DNA of 64,000 nucleotides, taken from assembly GCF_001984215.1 (NCBI RefSeq), contig NZ_CP019420.1, positions 2,356,001-2,420,000 on the forward strand, in the 5' to 3' direction. Below are positions 11,090 through 20,128 of the stretch, one piece after another. Origin of the DNA: Mycobacterium sp. MS1601. Its GTDB lineage: Bacteria > Actinomycetota > Actinomycetes > Mycobacteriales > Mycobacteriaceae. Numbering within the stretch: position 1 is the stretch's first letter; every line of letters begins with the position of its first letter. Under the pieces are notes generated by a model, which worked only from the letters and a program-made list of their open reading frames with translations, was not told the DNA's origin and did not search any database. Made by a program: the position numbers and the translations under genes.

Positions 11090-12631
11090 ATGGTGGCGGT
11101 GGTGAGCACCGAAACTCCGATCACGATGTCGCGGCGTCACACCGTCGACGGCGTACTGCGCCGCTCTGCCGCACGGACCCCGACCCGCACCGCACTGCGG
11201 TTCTCCGACCGCGCCTGGACCTACCGCGACCTCGATGACAGCGTGACCCGCGCCGCCGGCCACCTGCTTGCGCTCGGCTTGCGGCCCGGTGACCGGGTGG
11301 CGGCCTACGGCCAGAACTCCGACGCCTACGTCATCGGGTTCCTGGCCTGTGCGCGTGCGGGTTTGATTCACGTGCCCATCAACTACGCGCTCAAGAACGA
11401 CGAGCTGGCCTATCCTCTGTCACAGTCCGGTGCGCGCGCCGTCCTGGTGGATCCCGCGCTGCGCCAGGATGTCTCGGCTGCGTCGGATGTCGAACACATG
11501 ATCACCCTGCGCGATCAGCCGGATTCACTGGTGGAGGTCGCAGCTTCCGGTGCCCTACCCGAGATCGCGGCCATCGCCGATGGCCAGGACCTGGTGCAAT
11601 TGCTGTACACCTCGGGCACCACGTCACGACCCAAGGGCGCCATGATGACGCACGAGGCACTGGTCTATGAGTACATGTCCTGTTTGCACGCACTCGATTT
11701 CGCCTCCGATGACAACCCGCTGATCGCGATGCCGCTGTACCACTCGGCGGGTATGCACGTCTTCATGCTGCCGTATCTGGCGGTGGGCGCCACCGTGCAT
11801 CTGATCGAGAAGCCCGATATCCCGGAGATTCTGCGCTGCGTCGAAGCCGAGCGCATCGGTTCACTGTTCCTGGCGCCGACAGTGTGGGTGCCGCTGGCCA
11901 ATCGCGACGACCTGGACCGCTACGACCTGTCGTCTTTGACCAAGGCACAGTACGGGGCATCCACCATGCCGGTCACGGTGCTCGAGCGGTTGCGCTCCCG
12001 CTACCCGGACATCGGGTTCTACAACTGCTTCGGCCAATCCGAGATCGGTCCGCTGGCTACCGTGCTACGGCCCGAGGAGCACGAGGACCGACCAGCGTCG
12101 TGCGGTACACCCGTGTTGTTCGTCGAGGCGCGGGTGGTCGACGAACACGGCGCCGACGTACCCCCGGGGCAACCCGGCGAGGTGCTGTACCGATCGCCGC
12201 AGCTGTGCCGCGGATACTGGGACAACCCCGACGCGACGGCCGAGGCGTTCCGCGACGGCTGGTTTCACTCAGGAGATCTGGCCACCCGCGACGAGCAGGG
12301 CTACCTCACGATCGTCGACCGCATCAAGGACGTCATCAACACGGGCGGAATCCTGGTGGCGTCCCGGGAGATCGAGGATGCGGTGTACACCCACGCCGGA
12401 GTCGCCGAGGTGGCGGTGATCGGCACCCCACACGACAAGTGGATCGAAGCGGTCACCGCTGTGGTGGTGCTGCGTGAGGACGCCGGCGAGGTCGAGCCCG
12501 AATCGATCATCGAGCACGTGCGGCCCGCTCTGGCGTCGTTCAAGGTGCCCAAGCGGGTGGTTTTCATGGATTCGCTGCCCCGCAACCAGAGCGGCAAGCT
12601 GCTCAAACGGGAGCTGCGGGGCCAGGTCTGA
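11090..12631 (+). CDS. Acyl-CoA synthetase (AMP-forming, FadD-like)
   Basis: 513-aa ANL-superfamily adenylate-forming ligase that activates a carboxylate to its CoA thioester. Motifs: LLYTSGTTSRPKGAMMTH (P-loop, about residues 165-183), the A4/A5 region FYNCFGQSEIGPLAT, the hinge GWFHSGDLATRDEQGYLTIVDRIKD and the C-terminal catalytic Lys in NQSGKLLKREL. It starts 2 bp after mimR (ATG 11090, or GTG 11102) and so is co-transcribed with it. In this context it may activate a short acid derived from propane or acetone oxidation; that link is inferred from position only. Confidence 0.92.
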   Translation: MVAVVSTETPITMSRRHTVDGVLRRSAARTPTRTALRFSDRAWTYRDLDDSVTRAAGHLLALGLRPGDRVAAYGQNSDAYVIGFLACARAGLIHVPINYALKNDELAYPLSQSGARAVLVDPALRQDVSAASDVEHMITLRDQPDSLVEVAASGALPEIAAIADGQDLVQLLYTSGTTSRPKGAMMTHEALVYEYMSCLHALDFASDDNPLIAMPLYHSAGMHVFMLPYLAVGATVHLIEKPDIPEILRCVEAERIGSLFLAPTVWVPLANRDDLDRYDLSSLTKAQYGASTMPVTVLERLRSRYPDIGFYNCFGQSEIGPLATVLRPEEHEDRPASCGTPVLFVEARVVDEHGADVPPGQPGEVLYRSPQLCRGYWDNPDATAEAFRDGWFHSGDLATRDEQGYLTIVDRIKDVINTGGILVASREIEDAVYTHAGVAEVAVIGTPHDKWIEAVTAVVVLREDAGEVEPESIIEHVRPALASFKVPKRVVFMDSLPRNQSGKLLKRELRGQV

Positions 12632-12653
12632 CAGGACGTGTCCTATCGTGTCG

Positions 12654-13475
12654 ATGGTGACTGACGCCTTCTTCACCACCGACGGTGACGTGTTCGTCCC
12701 GACCGCGGCAGCTCAGGGCCCCTGGGGTCCCACCATCGGAGGCCAACTGGTCAGTGGCCTGCTGGGCTGGGCGGTGGAGCGCGACGCGGGTGACCCCGAC
12801 TTCCTGCCGGCCCGGCTGACGGTGGACCTGTTGCGGCCGACGTTCATGGAGCCGGTGCGGGTGCAGACGACGGTGCAGCGTGAGGGCAAGCGGATCAAGG
12901 TCGCCGACGTGGCGCTGATCCAACGCGACACCGTGGTCTCCCGCGCCAGCGCGGTGTTCCTGCGACGCACCGAGGAACCGGACGCGCAGGTGTGGTCGGC
13001 ACCGTTGGCGATGCCGCCACCGCCTGTGGAACCCGACCAGCTGCCGCCGGGGTCCCCGATGTTCCTGTGGGCCTACGGCACCAACCCCGAGACCGGCGAA
13101 CCCGGCCTCGGGGTCGAAGAGTGGCAGCAGGCCGATCGCCAGAAACGCGCCTGGATCCGGCAAGTCCGGCCGCTTGTCGCCGATCACGACATCACCCCGT
13201 TCACCCACGCGGTGATGTGCGGTGAGGTCACCAGCGCCCTGACGCACTGGGGCACAGCCGGACTGCGGCACATCAATGCCGATTACACGCTGACCCTGAG
13301 TCGGCTCCCCGAGGGCAAGTACATCGGACTGGCCGCCATGAGCCAGCACAGCACCGCGGGTATCGCGACGGGCACCGCCACCGTGTTCGACGTGAACGGA
13401 CCCATCGGCACGGCTGTCGCGGTCGCGCTGGCACAGCCACCGGAGGCCTTCTCACCCCGCACCGGCACCGCCTAG
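12654..13475 (+). CDS. Acyl-CoA thioesterase-like (hotdog) protein
   Basis: 273 aa, two hotdog-like halves typical of the actinobacterial TesB/acyl-CoA thioesterase-like family: N-terminal GPWGPTIGGQLVSGLLGWAVER and DLLRPTFMEPVRVQTTVQREGKRIKVADVAL, and a C-terminal half ending LAAMSQHSTAGIATGTATVFDVNGPIGTAVAVALAQ. It would hydrolyse or bind acyl-CoA thioesters, possibly those of the preceding ligase, 22 bp upstream. ATG at 12654 is chosen; a GTG six bases earlier is also in frame. Substrate unknown. Confidence 0.82.
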   Translation: MVTDAFFTTDGDVFVPTAAAQGPWGPTIGGQLVSGLLGWAVERDAGDPDFLPARLTVDLLRPTFMEPVRVQTTVQREGKRIKVADVALIQRDTVVSRASAVFLRRTEEPDAQVWSAPLAMPPPPVEPDQLPPGSPMFLWAYGTNPETGEPGLGVEEWQQADRQKRAWIRQVRPLVADHDITPFTHAVMCGEVTSALTHWGTAGLRHINADYTLTLSRLPEGKYIGLAAMSQHSTAGIATGTATVFDVNGPIGTAVAVALAQPPEAFSPRTGTA

Positions 13476-13484
13476 GAGGCAACC

Positions 13485-14299
13485 ATGCCGATCCTGATCT
13501 CGGTAACCGAACTAGCCGAACGTCTTTCGGACGTCCGCGTACTCGACGTCCGTTGGAAGGTGATGGCGCCCGACGGCCACGACGACTACCTGGCCGGGCA
13601 CATCCCCGGTGCGGTGTTCGTGAACCTGGACACCGAACTGTCCGATCACTCGGTGACCGGCCGTGGCCGCCATCCGCTGCCCACCCCCTGCGCACTGCAG
13701 GACGCCGCCCGCCGCTGGGGGTGAACACCGGTGACACCGTGGTGGTCTACGACGACTGGGGCGGGCAGGCGGCCGCGCGGGCCTGGTGGCTGCTGCGCGC
13801 CGGTGGTATCTCCGATGTGCTGCTGCTCGACGGCGGCTGGGCGTCCTGGCAACGTGCTGGATTGCCCACGGCCACCGGCGAAGTGAGTGCCACGCCGGGC
13901 AACGTGCTGATCGCCGACCTGGACGGGTTGCCCACTGTCACCGCCGACCAGGTGGCCGCCGGCGATCAGATGCTGCTCGATGCGCGCGCCGCCGCCCGCT
14001 ACCGCGGGGACGAAGAGCCTCTGGATCCGAAAGCCGGCCACATCCCGGGTGCGCTCTCGCTGCCCACCACCGAGAACCTCACTGCCGACGGCACTTTCCA
14101 GTCCGCCGCCGACCTGCGGGCCCGCTTCACTTCTGTCGGTGCCGCGCCGGTGGTCTACTGCGGGTCCGGGGTGACTGCCACGCATCAGATCGCCGCGCTG
14201 GCCATTGCCGGTATCGATGCGACGCTGTTTCCTGGCTCGTGGTCGGAGTGGTCGAATGATCCTTCGCGGCCGGTGGCCACCGGGCCTGAACCGGGCTGA
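13485..14299 (+). pseudogene. Sulfurtransferase (tandem rhodanese) with a one-base frameshift
   Basis: The ATG at 13485 opens a thiosulfate/3-mercaptopyruvate sulfurtransferase (VRVLDVRWKV...DDYLAGHIPGAVFVNLDTELS) that stops at 13724 inside a run of five G (13717-13721). The rest of the protein, GVNTGDTVVVYDDWGGQAAARAWWLL onward, continues in the next frame to 14299 and includes the active-site loop YCGSGVTATHQ. Adding one G to the run would restore a normal ~270-aa two-domain enzyme. The break is either a real mutation, a phase-variable tract or a sequencing error; I cannot tell which. Ribosome-binding site AGGAGG overlaps the end of the thioesterase gene. Confidence 0.85.
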
Positions 14300-14307
14300 C
14301 CCCACAG

Positions 14308-15075
14308 TCACGAGCCAATGTTGGTCGCGACCACCAGACGTACGTTCTCACCACGAAAGTGATCGACGGAGTATTCGACAGGCACTCCATGATGATCGCG
14401 CGCCAGGCGGGTGATCCGCAGCAGCGGTTGCCCCGCTGAAATCTCCAGCCGGCGCGCGTAGTCCCGATCGGCGAGTCTGATGTCTATCTCCTCTGTGATC
14501 GGGCCGAAGCGGATGCCGTAACGTTCGACGAACAGGTCCCAGAGCGAGCCGTGTGCGTCCTGCACCGTTAGATCGGGGAACCGCTGCTGGTGTAGCCACA
14601 TGGTTTCCGCGCTGACGGGCTGGCCGTCGGCCACCCGGATGCGATCTATACGCAGCACCGCAGCACCGCGGTCGATGCCGAGCCGCGAGGCGATCCCCGC
14701 GTTGGCCCGAACCGGCGTCAGCGCCACGTCGCGGGTGTCCACGGTGAAGCCTTGAGCCTTGAGCAGGGCGGGCAAGCTCAAGGTCGTCGTATCGATCCCA
14801 CCGGAGGCGCGGTTGACCCGGCGGCCGTAGCGATGCTCGAACGCGTCCGCGACCATTGGCCAGTTGGTATTCGGTGTGGTGGCAAACGTGCCGCCGCCGC
14901 GGCCGGGTTCACGCCGGACCTGCCCACCGGCCACCAGTGCATCCAGTGCGGCGCGGACGGACCACCGCGACACCGCGAGTTGGCAGGCCAACTCACGTTC
15001 GCTGGGCAACCGCCCACCGTGCAGGACATGACCGCTTTCTATGAGCGCCAGAATGTGCGCCTGCACATCTGCCAC
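14308..15075 (-). CDS. GntR-family (HutC/UTRA) transcriptional regulator
   Basis: 255 aa: an N-terminal winged helix (GHVLHGGRLPSERELACQLAVSRWSVRAALDALVAGGQVRREPGRGGGTF) and a C-terminal UTRA ligand domain (GFTVDTRDVALTPVRANAGIASRLGIDRGAAVLRIDRIRVADGQPVSAETMWL). The start is the GTG at 15075, preceded by GGAGGG; the frame is open to 15219 but that would overlap the kinase gene extensively. It follows the kinase gene by 40 bp as last member of the 18.9-14.3 kb operon and probably controls it in response to the imported amine or its phosphate. Confidence 0.87.
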   Translation of the reverse strand: MADVQAHILALIESGHVLHGGRLPSERELACQLAVSRWSVRAALDALVAGGQVRREPGRGGGTFATTPNTNWPMVADAFEHRYGRRVNRASGGIDTTTLSLPALLKAQGFTVDTRDVALTPVRANAGIASRLGIDRGAAVLRIDRIRVADGQPVSAETMWLHQQRFPDLTVQDAHGSLWDLFVERYGIRFGPITEEIDIRLADRDYARRLEISAGQPLLRITRLARDHHGVPVEYSVDHFRGENVRLVVATNIGS

Positions 15076-15115
15076 CAGTTTCCCTCCGCGCCGCAGTTGG
15101 CCCGGTGCGCCAGGC

Positions 15116-16129
15116 TCAGATGACCGCTGGGCGCAGCCGCACTCCGGCGTCGGTGAGTGCGTACGTTCCACGGAGGAAGTCGGCCCCGATACGTTCGGTC
15201 TCTGGGACATACACCCCAACCATCTGCTCGTGTTCCGGAGTCCCCTGGCGGGTGTTCATCCACCCGACGAGTTGTAGGCGGCGCATGATGATCAGTGCGG
15301 GGATCGTTGCCAGATCATCAGCATCCACACCACCGTAGCCCCTCAGCCACGCTGCCACGAGGTGGGGCACCACCGGCTCGGCCTCGATGAACGACAATGC
15401 TCCAGCGAGGTCCCACATCGGGAAGCCGAAACCGCAGTCATCAAAGTCCAGGATCGTTGTATGGCCTTGATGCACAATCAAATTGGTTGTGCGCAGGTCG
15501 GTGTGGATCAGCCCGAAGCGGTCCGGATGACGCATCCGATAACGATGCAGGGTGACCAGCGCATGCGCCTCGACCTCCTCCAGGCGCTCAGCAGTCTGCC
15601 GGGTGACCTCCGGGTTCAGCCGCCACGGCTCCCACGAAGGGTTTTTGAGGCCCAGGATGTACTCCGGCGACCAGGTCACCCGGGTGAAATCCTGCGGTGC
15701 ACTCCAGGTTCGGACGTGGTTGTGGAGTTGGCGGCTGATCGCCCCGATGTTCGCGAAGTTGTCGATGAGCGCCGCGTCGTCGTCGATCGTCGGCGAACTG
15801 CCCTCCACGAACTCGAACATCACCGCGTATCGGTCCTGCCCTTGCACGGTGAACTGGTGCAGGTTTTGGCCGACACCGTCGGGGATGATCGCCGGGGTCC
15901 GCACCACGTCCTCACACCTCAGCGCCGTGATCCAGGACAGCTCGCTGCGAATCTCCCGCGGTGACCGAAAGCCCGGCCGGTGCAGGCGAACCACTACGGT
16001 GCTGTCGTCGGCCAGATCCACGACGTAGGTGGCATTTTCACTCAACGACACCAGGCTGGTGGCGCGCACGGGCGCGCTCAACCGATAACCGGCCAGGGCT
16101 TCGTCGATACTTGCGGCCCACTCGTTCAT
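15116..16129 (-). CDS. APH-family small-molecule kinase (amine/aminoalcohol kinase-like)
   Basis: 337-aa aminoglycoside/choline-kinase-fold phosphotransferase. The Brenner catalytic motif HTDLRTTN and the metal site ILDFDDCGFGFPMWDLAGAL are intact; the N-lobe reads ATYVVDLADDSTVVVRLHRPGF. Because its neighbours are a class-III PLP enzyme, an amino-acid permease and a GntR regulator rather than drug-resistance genes, a catabolic kinase for an aminoalcohol (ethanolamine or hydroxylysine type) is more likely than an antibiotic phosphotransferase. ATG at 16129; 11 bp after the PLP-enzyme gene. Confidence 0.87.
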   Translation of the reverse strand: MNEWAASIDEALAGYRLSAPVRATSLVSLSENATYVVDLADDSTVVVRLHRPGFRSPREIRSELSWITALRCEDVVRTPAIIPDGVGQNLHQFTVQGQDRYAVMFEFVEGSSPTIDDDAALIDNFANIGAISRQLHNHVRTWSAPQDFTRVTWSPEYILGLKNPSWEPWRLNPEVTRQTAERLEEVEAHALVTLHRYRMRHPDRFGLIHTDLRTTNLIVHQGHTTILDFDDCGFGFPMWDLAGALSFIEAEPVVPHLVAAWLRGYGGVDADDLATIPALIIMRRLQLVGWMNTRQGTPEHEQMVGVYVPETERIGADFLRGTYALTDAGVRLRPAVI

Positions 16130-16140
16130 CTCGATTCCTT

Positions 16141-17403
16141 TCACACCCGGACGGTGAGGTGCGCCAACGCCGTGTCCAGTGCCGCCAGAACCTGATCGGC
16201 GGTGGCCAGATCGAGCAGCAGCCCCGGTTTGAACTGCAGTACCCGTGGGTCGAGCGTGGAGAAAATGGCCCACACACCGTGTTTGTAGAGCTGGCGCATC
16301 ACCGGTTGCGCGCGCAGGTCGTCGGCAAATTCCAGGCCGATGACAAGGCCCTTCTGCCGAATACCGACGAACTCGTGGGGATACTGCTTCTGCAGCCGCG
16401 TCAGGCCGGCCGCGAAGAACTCGCTGAGTTGTCGTACGTGCTCGACGGTTTCGGGGGCGGTGACGATGTCAAGCACCTCGAGCGCGACGACGCTGCCCAG
16501 TTCGGAACCACCGAAGGTCCCCATATGCGCAAAGCCGTCCTCGCTGAGCCATCCGGCCGCCGCCTCGCTCAGAAGCGCCGCACTTACCGGGTACACCCCA
16601 CCGCCCAGACCTTTGCCGGTCACCAGAATATCCGGGGTGACGCCCTCCTGCTCGATGGCCCACAACGTCCCGGTCCGCCCCAGTCCGGTCTGTACCTCGT
16701 CGGCGATGTACAACGCCCCGTTCTTCCGGGCGGCTGCTGCCACGGCCGCCAGGTAGCCTGGTTCCGGCATCGGGAAACCGTAAGTCGCCGGGATGGTTTC
16801 CATGATGACGGCGGCGACATCGCCTGTCTCCAGGGCGGTACGCATGGCGGCAATGTCGTTGAAAGGAACCTGGACAAACTCGTCCGGCCGATCGGCATGG
16901 AAGCGTGCGGCAAAGCGCTGGTCGCCCGTCCCGACAGCCAGCCCCGTGTGCCCGTGGAACGCCTTGACAATGGACACGATCTTGCGGCGCCCAGTCGCCC
17001 AGCGGGCACTCTTGATGGCCACGTCGATGGTTTCGCCTCCGCTCGATCCGAAGACCACCTTCGCCGCCCCCGGTGTGCGCTGCACCAGTTCGCGTGCCAA
17101 TGCCGTGCGCGCCACCGCCGGAAAGTGGTGATTGCCGACATCAGCAAAACTCATCGCCTCGGTCAGAGCGGCGATCACCCGCGGATTGCGGTGCCCGACG
17201 TTGTATGTCCCACCGTTGAGGTGAACGTCCACCAGTTGATGTCCGTCGATGTCGGTGAGGAGGTAGCCTTCTCGGTCGCCGATCACCAGCGGAATCTCCT
17301 CGTCGATCCAGAACTGGGTCTTGTGGGGATTCCAGTATTTCGCGGCATCGCGAAGCACTTCTGCCTTGCTGGAGTAGCCGAAGCGGGAAACGGGGTATTG
17401 CAC
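16141..17403 (-). CDS. Class-III PLP-dependent aminotransferase / phospho-lyase-like enzyme
   Basis: 420 aa, fold-type I class-III PLP enzyme. Visible: GSSGGETIDVAIKSAR (phosphate-binding loop), HGHTGLAVG, the cofactor Asp in IADEVQTGLGRTG, and the Schiff-base Lys in DILVTGKGLGGGVYP. GTG start at 17403 with AAGGA upstream. Enzymes of this class that sit beside an APH-type kinase are in known cases phospho-lyases that split phosphoethanolamine or phosphohydroxylysine to an aldehyde, ammonia and phosphate; that is my preferred reading, but a plain omega-aminotransferase cannot be excluded. Confidence 0.88.
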   Translation of the reverse strand: MQYPVSRFGYSSKAEVLRDAAKYWNPHKTQFWIDEEIPLVIGDREGYLLTDIDGHQLVDVHLNGGTYNVGHRNPRVIAALTEAMSFADVGNHHFPAVARTALARELVQRTPGAAKVVFGSSGGETIDVAIKSARWATGRRKIVSIVKAFHGHTGLAVGTGDQRFAARFHADRPDEFVQVPFNDIAAMRTALETGDVAAVIMETIPATYGFPMPEPGYLAAVAAAARKNGALYIADEVQTGLGRTGTLWAIEQEGVTPDILVTGKGLGGGVYPVSAALLSEAAAGWLSEDGFAHMGTFGGSELGSVVALEVLDIVTAPETVEHVRQLSEFFAAGLTRLQKQYPHEFVGIRQKGLVIGLEFADDLRAQPVMRQLYKHGVWAIFSTLDPRVLQFKPGLLLDLATADQVLAALDTALAHLTVRV

Positions 17404-17477
17404 GATGGGTTCCTTCGATGATGAGGTGAATTCGCGCCGGACAACCTTTGTCGCGGCACAACAGGGCCGCTGTGGAG

Positions 17478-18926
17478 CTAGTCCGACAGTGCCCGATAGG
17501 TTTCGGGCGATTTGGCTTTCAGTAACAGCGCGATGACGACGCCCGCGACGAAGCTCGCGCCCATGCCGATCCGCACGACGGTCGCCGCGGTTTCGGTGCC
17601 CACCAGCATCGGCAAATTGACCAGGACCAGTATCAGGACTGAGCCGAGCCCGACGAACGCCAGTGCCGGTGCGATGAGCGCATGCCACATCGTGGCCGAG
17701 GACGGCGTGCGGCGGAAGTAGACGATGACTGCCGCACTGGTCATGGTCATCAAGATGACGAGGCCGAAGGTTGCCATTCCGGAGAACCAGGTGTAAATCT
17801 CCGCGATGGGATCCAGCCGCGCGACCATGACGGCCAGCAGGATACCGCCGGTGACAACCGAGACCACGATCGAAGCCGTCGACGGCGATCCGTGCGTATT
17901 GTGCACACGGCCGAGACGGTGTGGCAGAACGCGCTTGCCGCCGAGGGTGAAGGCATAGCGCGAGATCACATTGTGGATGGTGAGCGCGCAAGCGAAGAAG
18001 CTAGTGGCCAGCAGCACCTGCATCACGTCGTGCAGAACCGGCGCCACGTAGGACGTGGCCAGGTTGAGCACCATGTTCTCGGGATCGGCGGTGGCGGCGT
18101 CGAGTGCCTGCGAAGTGCCCACCGCCGAGACGACCAGCCAGGCAGACACGCTGTAGAGCACACCGATCGAGATCACGGCAACGTAGGTGGCCCGGGGAAT
18201 CGTCTTGTCGGGATCGCGTGCCTCGTTGCGGAACACCGCTGTCGCTTCGAATCCGATGAAGGAGAAGAACGCAAACATCAGGCCGAGAGAGGGCGTTCCG
18301 GCGCCGAGCTCGGCCACCGACCAGGACTGCATGGACAGGCCGTCGGCGCCTCCGCGGAACAGGATCCCGATATCAAGTGCCACGATTGTCACCGTCTCGA
18401 GAATCAGCACCACACCGAGAACCCGACTCGACAGTTCGATGTCGCGATAGCCGAGATAGCCGACGACAGCCAGTGAGACCAGCGACCACAACCACCATGG
18501 TGTGGCGGGTACACCGTAGCGCTGCAGCACATTTGACGTAGCCACGCCGACGTAGGTGTTGACTCCGACGAACAACAGGACGTAGGACACCAGCGCGATG
18601 GTCGCCGATCCGGTCCCGACGATCCGCCCCAGTCCGGCCTGTATATAGGCGTAGAACGCGCCGGCATTGCGCACGTGCCTGCTCATGCGGGTGAATCCCA
18701 CCGAGAACAAACCCAGAATGACGGTGGCTGCAGCGAAATATAGTGGTGCCGAAGGTGTTTCGCTCACGCTGATGACAATGGGGACGTTGGCTGCGACAAC
18801 GGCCAGCGGCGCGGCCATCGCGACGACCATGAACACGATCGCAGTGACACCGAGTCCACGATGGAGGTCGGTCGCATTTGACGTTGCGGAATCACCTGCC
18901 AGCGGCGAGGTGGAAGGGAGTGCCAT
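17478..18926 (-). CDS. APC-superfamily amino acid/amine permease
   Basis: About 482 aa with roughly twelve hydrophobic segments (for example VTAIVFMVVAMAAPLAVVAA, TLGLVILMTMTSAAVIVYF-like stretches) and the APC signature region FFSFIGFEATAVFRNEARDPDKTIPRA. It would import an amino acid or amine for the kinase and PLP enzyme encoded next. I take ATG 18926, which has AGGAAAGG 12 nt upstream; a GTG at 18983 in the same frame has no ribosome-binding site but would add 19 residues. First gene of the operon; its promoter should lie in 18990-19080. Confidence 0.88.
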   Translation of the reverse strand: MALPSTSPLAGDSATSNATDLHRGLGVTAIVFMVVAMAAPLAVVAANVPIVISVSETPSAPLYFAAATVILGLFSVGFTRMSRHVRNAGAFYAYIQAGLGRIVGTGSATIALVSYVLLFVGVNTYVGVATSNVLQRYGVPATPWWLWSLVSLAVVGYLGYRDIELSSRVLGVVLILETVTIVALDIGILFRGGADGLSMQSWSVAELGAGTPSLGLMFAFFSFIGFEATAVFRNEARDPDKTIPRATYVAVISIGVLYSVSAWLVVSAVGTSQALDAATADPENMVLNLATSYVAPVLHDVMQVLLATSFFACALTIHNVISRYAFTLGGKRVLPHRLGRVHNTHGSPSTASIVVSVVTGGILLAVMVARLDPIAEIYTWFSGMATFGLVILMTMTSAAVIVYFRRTPSSATMWHALIAPALAFVGLGSVLILVLVNLPMLVGTETAATVVRIGMGASFVAGVVIALLLKAKSPETYRALSD

Positions 18927-19159
18927 GGGGCGTCGTGGCCTTTCCTGTTGCTCGATGGGGAGCCCGCGGGAGGTGATGGTCACGCGGCGGGCACTGCACA
19001 GTCAATTGGTGCGCTGTTTCCGACCGTCGACACATCCGTAACGCACCAGTAACAGTTATGGTCTGCTTTTGGTACGTTCCGGTCCGGGCTACTCTTGCCC
19101 CGGCAGTTCAGTTGATCGGCGTTCTGAATCCGACGCTTTCAGAATCGCCCACACCGGAC

Positions 19160-20128
19160 TCAGTAGTCCGGCAGCCGGTTCACCCATTCGCGCAGCAGCG
19201 ACTCCAGCTCGTCGGTGTCCAGCCGCTGAGTCTGGCGGTAACGGGCGATCTGCCGAATGATCTTGGCGTTCAGCTCTTCTCGCTCAGCGGACTCGGCATA
19301 GGTCTTGAAGAAGCGGACCCAGTGCCCGGCCTCGATGCCGGCCACCCGCTCGGAGAGGATCTCGGTGACGTAGCTGTCGATCAGGCCCTCGGCGCGCGCC
19401 ACCCGCCCGAAGTTGCCGCCGGAATCCTGTTTGGCCTTGTCGGTGATGTTGGTCTTCGGCAGCGGGTACGGCCGCGGGTCAGGCGGTGGGTTGACGGCGT
19501 AGTAGTCGTCGCTCTTCTCGTGCCCGCTCAGCGCGTCCTTGGCGCGTCGGCCCACCGACCAGTAGTGGTTGCGCATATCGGCGGAGTACCGGGCGGACTC
19601 GACGAACGGTCGGTAGACCACCGGATGCCCGGAGAGCACATTCTTCAGATGCCAGGGCACCACCACCAGCAGGTCGTGCACATCGCACACCTCGCGGTTG
19701 ACCGCGTAACGAAACGACGGTTCGGCCTCGCGGCTGAGCAGGTACCAGCCCTTGAGCTCGATACCCATCGCCACCCCGTGGCCCGCATCGATCAACGTGG
19801 CGTTGTTGGTGACCAAGCGGACGTCGGGGAACGTCTGCGCCGATCGGACGAACTTGTACTCCGCCCACGCCCCGTCGGGATCCCACACCGCCCGCAGCCG
19901 GTTCAGCGTCTCCACCACCTGGATCTCGATGCTGCCGCCCAGCATCGAGTTCAGGGAGAACAGATCGCCGGCCTCCAGTCCTTCGATGAAGGTCTGCGAG
20001 CTGAAGTGCACCGGCAGCGCCGCCAGCGCGTCACGGACATCGCCGACCAGCGCGCCGCGTGGTGTCGCCGGGTCCGGCTCCTCGCGTACCGGCGGGGTTG
20101 GTGCGACGTAGCCGCCGAAGAGCGTCAT
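19160..20128 (-). CDS. Putative type II restriction endonuclease (PD-(D/E)XK)
   Basis: 322 aa, overlapping the stop of the upstream DNA methyltransferase gene by 4 bp, the classic arrangement of a type II restriction partner. A plausible PD-(D/E)XK active site is visible: Pro101-Asp102 (TFPDVRLV) followed by Glu124-Leu-Lys126 (MGIELKGWYLL), with an upstream acidic stretch. Nothing else in the protein is familiar to me and it lacks helicase or specificity domains. The endonuclease call rests on this motif and on context; recognition sequence unknown. Confidence 0.7.
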   Translation of the reverse strand: MTLFGGYVAPTPPVREEPDPATPRGALVGDVRDALAALPVHFSSQTFIEGLEAGDLFSLNSMLGGSIEIQVVETLNRLRAVWDPDGAWAEYKFVRSAQTFPDVRLVTNNATLIDAGHGVAMGIELKGWYLLSREAEPSFRYAVNREVCDVHDLLVVVPWHLKNVLSGHPVVYRPFVESARYSADMRNHYWSVGRRAKDALSGHEKSDDYYAVNPPPDPRPYPLPKTNITDKAKQDSGGNFGRVARAEGLIDSYVTEILSERVAGIEAGHWVRFFKTYAESAEREELNAKIIRQIARYRQTQRLDTDELESLLREWVNRLPDY

